From: Rugosimonospora acidiphila
GTDB taxonomy: Bacteria; Actinomycetota; Actinomycetes; Mycobacteriales; Micromonosporaceae
Assembly: GCF_039543385.1 (NCBI RefSeq)
Contig: NZ_BAABJQ010000003.1
Location: 372,001 to 436,000, forward strand
Length of the DNA: 64,000 nucleotides
Direction of reading: 5' to 3'
How positions within the stretch are numbered: position 1 is the stretch's first letter; the number at the start of each line of letters is the position of its first letter. Position numbers and translations under genes: made by a program. Below are positions 62,387 to 64,000 of the stretch, piece by piece. The notes under the pieces were generated by a model. That model made no database searches, was not told where the DNA came from, and saw only the letters and a list, made by a program, of their open reading frames with translations.

Positions 62387-63376
62387 TCACGTGGGGCCTG
62401 GTGCGCCCCGGTACGTCTCGGCCAGTGCGGTGACCGTCTGCGCGATCAGCGCCCGCAGCTCGGCGGGGGCCAGGACCTCGGCGTCGGCGCCGAGGCGCAG
62501 CACGGTGCCGGCGGCGTGCGTGACGGACTCGATCGGGATGACGACCTGGACCCGGCCGTCGGGGCCCGGCGGTCCGGCGCTGTCACGGGCGGCGCGCACG
62601 AGCGCCGGTTCCATGAGGTCGGGCAGCCGTCGCAGGATTTCCGGTGACAGCCGGAGCACCGCCTCACCCTGGTAGCGGCGGGCGTCGAACTCGTCGAGAT
62701 AGCACGCCCAGTGCGCGGCGAGGTCGAACCCGGGTGGCCGGTCGAAGTGGTCCTCCAGTACCCGGATCCGCAGGATCTGGGAGACGCGGTAGGTGTGCAC
62801 GGATTCCGGCTGGCCCGCCACCAGGTACCAGCGGCCGGCCTTGAGCACCACCCCGTAGGGCGTGAGCGTCCGGGTCACCTCCTGGGGGGCCTTCCAGCGG
62901 CGGTAGCGGATGCGCACCCGGTGCTGGTGCCACACCGCCTCGACCACCGCCGCCAGATGCGGAGTGGGATCCGCCGCGGCGTACCAGCCGGAGGTGTCCA
63001 GGTGGAAGCGCTGCCGCAGCGCCCCGGCCCGGTCGCGGAGCTCGTCGGGCAGCGCGGCCAGCAGCTTGAGCTGTGCGGTGGCCAGCACGGTGCCCAGCCC
63101 CAGGTCGGCCGCCGCTCCGGGTAGCCCGGTCAGGAACAGTGCCTGCGCCTCGTCGCGGGTCAGCCCGGTCAGCCGGGTCCGGTACCCGTCGACCAGCCGG
63201 TAACCGCCGTCGTGGCCGGAGTCGCCGTACAGCGGGACACCGGCCGCGGCCAGCGACTCCATGTCCCGGTACACGGTGCGCACGGACACCTCGAGCTCGT
63301 CGGCCAGTTGCTGGGCGGTCAGCCGCCCGCGGGCCTGGAGCAGCAACAGGGTGGACAGCAGCCGGCTCGCACGCAT
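62387..63376 (-). CDS. HTH-WYL transcriptional regulator
   Basis: The 329-residue protein has the winged helix GRLTAQQLADELEVSVRTVY, then RDMESLAAAGVPLYGDSGHD, a WYL domain (TLTPYGVVLKAGRWYLVAGQ) and the WCX-type C-terminus. It is divergent from a conserved hypothetical gene, with CTGACA/TGTCAG arms in the gap. It is the second WYL regulator in the window and is distinct from the one at 42095. Confidence 0.88.
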   Translation of the reverse strand: MRASRLLSTLLLLQARGRLTAQQLADELEVSVRTVYRDMESLAAAGVPLYGDSGHDGGYRLVDGYRTRLTGLTRDEAQALFLTGLPGAAADLGLGTVLATAQLKLLAALPDELRDRAGALRQRFHLDTSGWYAAADPTPHLAAVVEAVWHQHRVRIRYRRWKAPQEVTRTLTPYGVVLKAGRWYLVAGQPESVHTYRVSQILRIRVLEDHFDRPPGFDLAAHWACYLDEFDARRYQGEAVLRLSPEILRRLPDLMEPALVRAARDSAGPPGPDGRVQVVIPIESVTHAAGTVLRLGADAEVLAPAELRALIAQTVTALAETYRGAPGPT

Positions 63377-63398
63377 GGGGGAAGTCTGCCGCGCTCCA

Positions 63399-63415
63399 CT
63401 GACACAAGTTGTCAG
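63399..63415. promoter_or_regulatory. Candidate operator of the second WYL regulator
   Basis: CTGACA, CAAGT, TGTCAG is an inverted repeat of 6-bp arms, 23 bases from the WYL start and 70 bases from the divergent gene. Confidence 0.5.
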
Positions 63416-63484
63416 GGATGGCGGGCTAACTTTCCGGCCGGGCCATTCGCCCGGCAACCGGCTTCCCCCGAGAGGACCAGCACC

Positions 63485-63985
63485 GTGACCAACCCATCCG
63501 CCCGTAAGCCCGGCATCGGCGACTTCGACTTCCTGGTGGGCACCTGGGACGTGACGAACCGGCGACTCGTCGCGCCGCTGACCGGCAGCACCGAGTGGGA
63601 CGAGTTCCCGGCCACCGCCGTGTGTCACAGCACCCTGTTCGCCGGGGCCGCGAACCTGGACGAGATCACCTTTCCGACCCGGGGTTTCACCGGCCTGACG
63701 CTGCGGCTGTTCGACCCGGTCCGCGAGGAGTGGTCGTTGAACTGGGTGAGCAACCGTACCGGCCTGTTGCAGCCGCCCGTGTGCGGTCGGTTCGGCGAGG
63801 ACGGGCGGGGCGAGTTCTACGGCGACGACACCCACGAGGGCACCCCGATCCGGTGCCGGTTCATCTGGTCGGGGATCACGCCGACTTCGGCGCACTGGGA
63901 GCAGGCGTTCTCGGTTGACGGCGCGACGAACTGGGAGACTAACTGGACGATGGATCTGCGGCGGGTCCCGGGAGGTTCCGCGTGA
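63485..63985 (+). CDS. Conserved hypothetical protein (DUF1579-like start)
   Basis: The 166-residue protein begins VTNPSARKPGIGDFDFLVGT and continues WDVTNRRLV, reminiscent of DUF1579/lipocalin-like proteins, with many Trp and Gly in beta-rich segments (LTLRLFDPVREEWSLNWVSN). The function is unknown. GAGAGGA precedes the GTG. It is divergent from and probably regulated by the WYL protein. A GTG at 63982 overlaps its stop and may start another gene that runs out of the window. Confidence 0.65.
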   Translation: MTNPSARKPGIGDFDFLVGTWDVTNRRLVAPLTGSTEWDEFPATAVCHSTLFAGAANLDEITFPTRGFTGLTLRLFDPVREEWSLNWVSNRTGLLQPPVCGRFGEDGRGEFYGDDTHEGTPIRCRFIWSGITPTSAHWEQAFSVDGATNWETNWTMDLRRVPGGSA

Positions 63986-64000
63986 TCGATGGGGTGGACG

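Overview
The window is very GC-rich with strong G/C bias at third codon positions, many GTG starts and ATGA/GTGA stop-start overlaps. This is a high-GC actinomycete chromosome. Lsr2, F420-type oxidoreductase families, Rv-type gene order around gcvH/gcvP and the overall gene content point to the Micromonosporaceae or a close relative; the family-level call is inference.

Layout. 1-2.1 kb: divergent larE/larC for the nickel-pincer cofactor. 2.2-9 kb: alpha/beta hydrolase, beta-propeller protein, sulfotransferase, PPOX/F420 protein, MurJ lipid II flippase and a PIG-V-like mannosyltransferase. 8.9-13 kb: a decayed MMPL transporter beside its TetR regulator, an NmrA-like reductase, Lsr2 and a threonine dehydratase-like enzyme. 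13-18 kb: a large secreted GH15 glucoamylase/glucodextranase, a DsbA-like protein and an LLM-class oxidoreductase. 18.3-27.9 kb: a conserved actinobacterial block matching the M. tuberculosis Rv1822-Rv1832 order: CDP-alcohol phosphatidyltransferase, DUF881, small basic protein, DUF881, GcvH, GarA-like FHA protein, MerR, bifunctional nuclease-type protein, MerR, glycine riboswitch, GcvP. 28-31.6 kb: DUF5999, YihY membrane protein, the OhrR/Ohr peroxide module, a DksA-like zinc-finger protein and two small proteins. 31.9-37.4 kb: glgX-treY (glycogen to trehalose) and a cation diffusion facilitator. 37.4-41.8 kb: a compact NRPS-independent siderophore operon with two IucA/IucC synthetases and an SbnH/PvsE-like decarboxylase. 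42-46 kb: a WYL-regulated VOC/monooxygenase pair, a flavin-dependent acyl-CoA-dehydrogenase-like oxygenase and an ECF sigma factor with a SnoaL-like tail. 46-53 kb: an accessory stretch with a tyrosine integrase, DHFR/DGPF genes followed by a broken ECF42-type sigma gene, a methyltransferase relic, hydrolases, a VOC protein, a monooxygenase and MarR.

53.48-59.80 kb holds a complete Tn3-family transposon (6,318 bp). It has 44-bp terminal inverted repeats (42/44 identical), TnpA, an SDR/XRE passenger pair around an 18-bp perfect palindrome, a TnpI-like tyrosine recombinase and a four-motif recombination site resembling the Tn4430 IRS layout. It sits inside an older dead Tn3 transposase gene. 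It is flanked by perfect 59-bp direct repeats that abut both ends, where Tn3 elements normally leave 5 bp. This is the most unusual observation. Beyond it lie an ArsR/MFS efflux operon with its own palindrome and a WYL regulator divergent from a conserved hypothetical gene.

Many divergent regulator/target pairs carry inverted repeats readable directly from the sequence (OhrR, MarR, two WYL, XRE, ArsR). They are listed separately as candidate operators.
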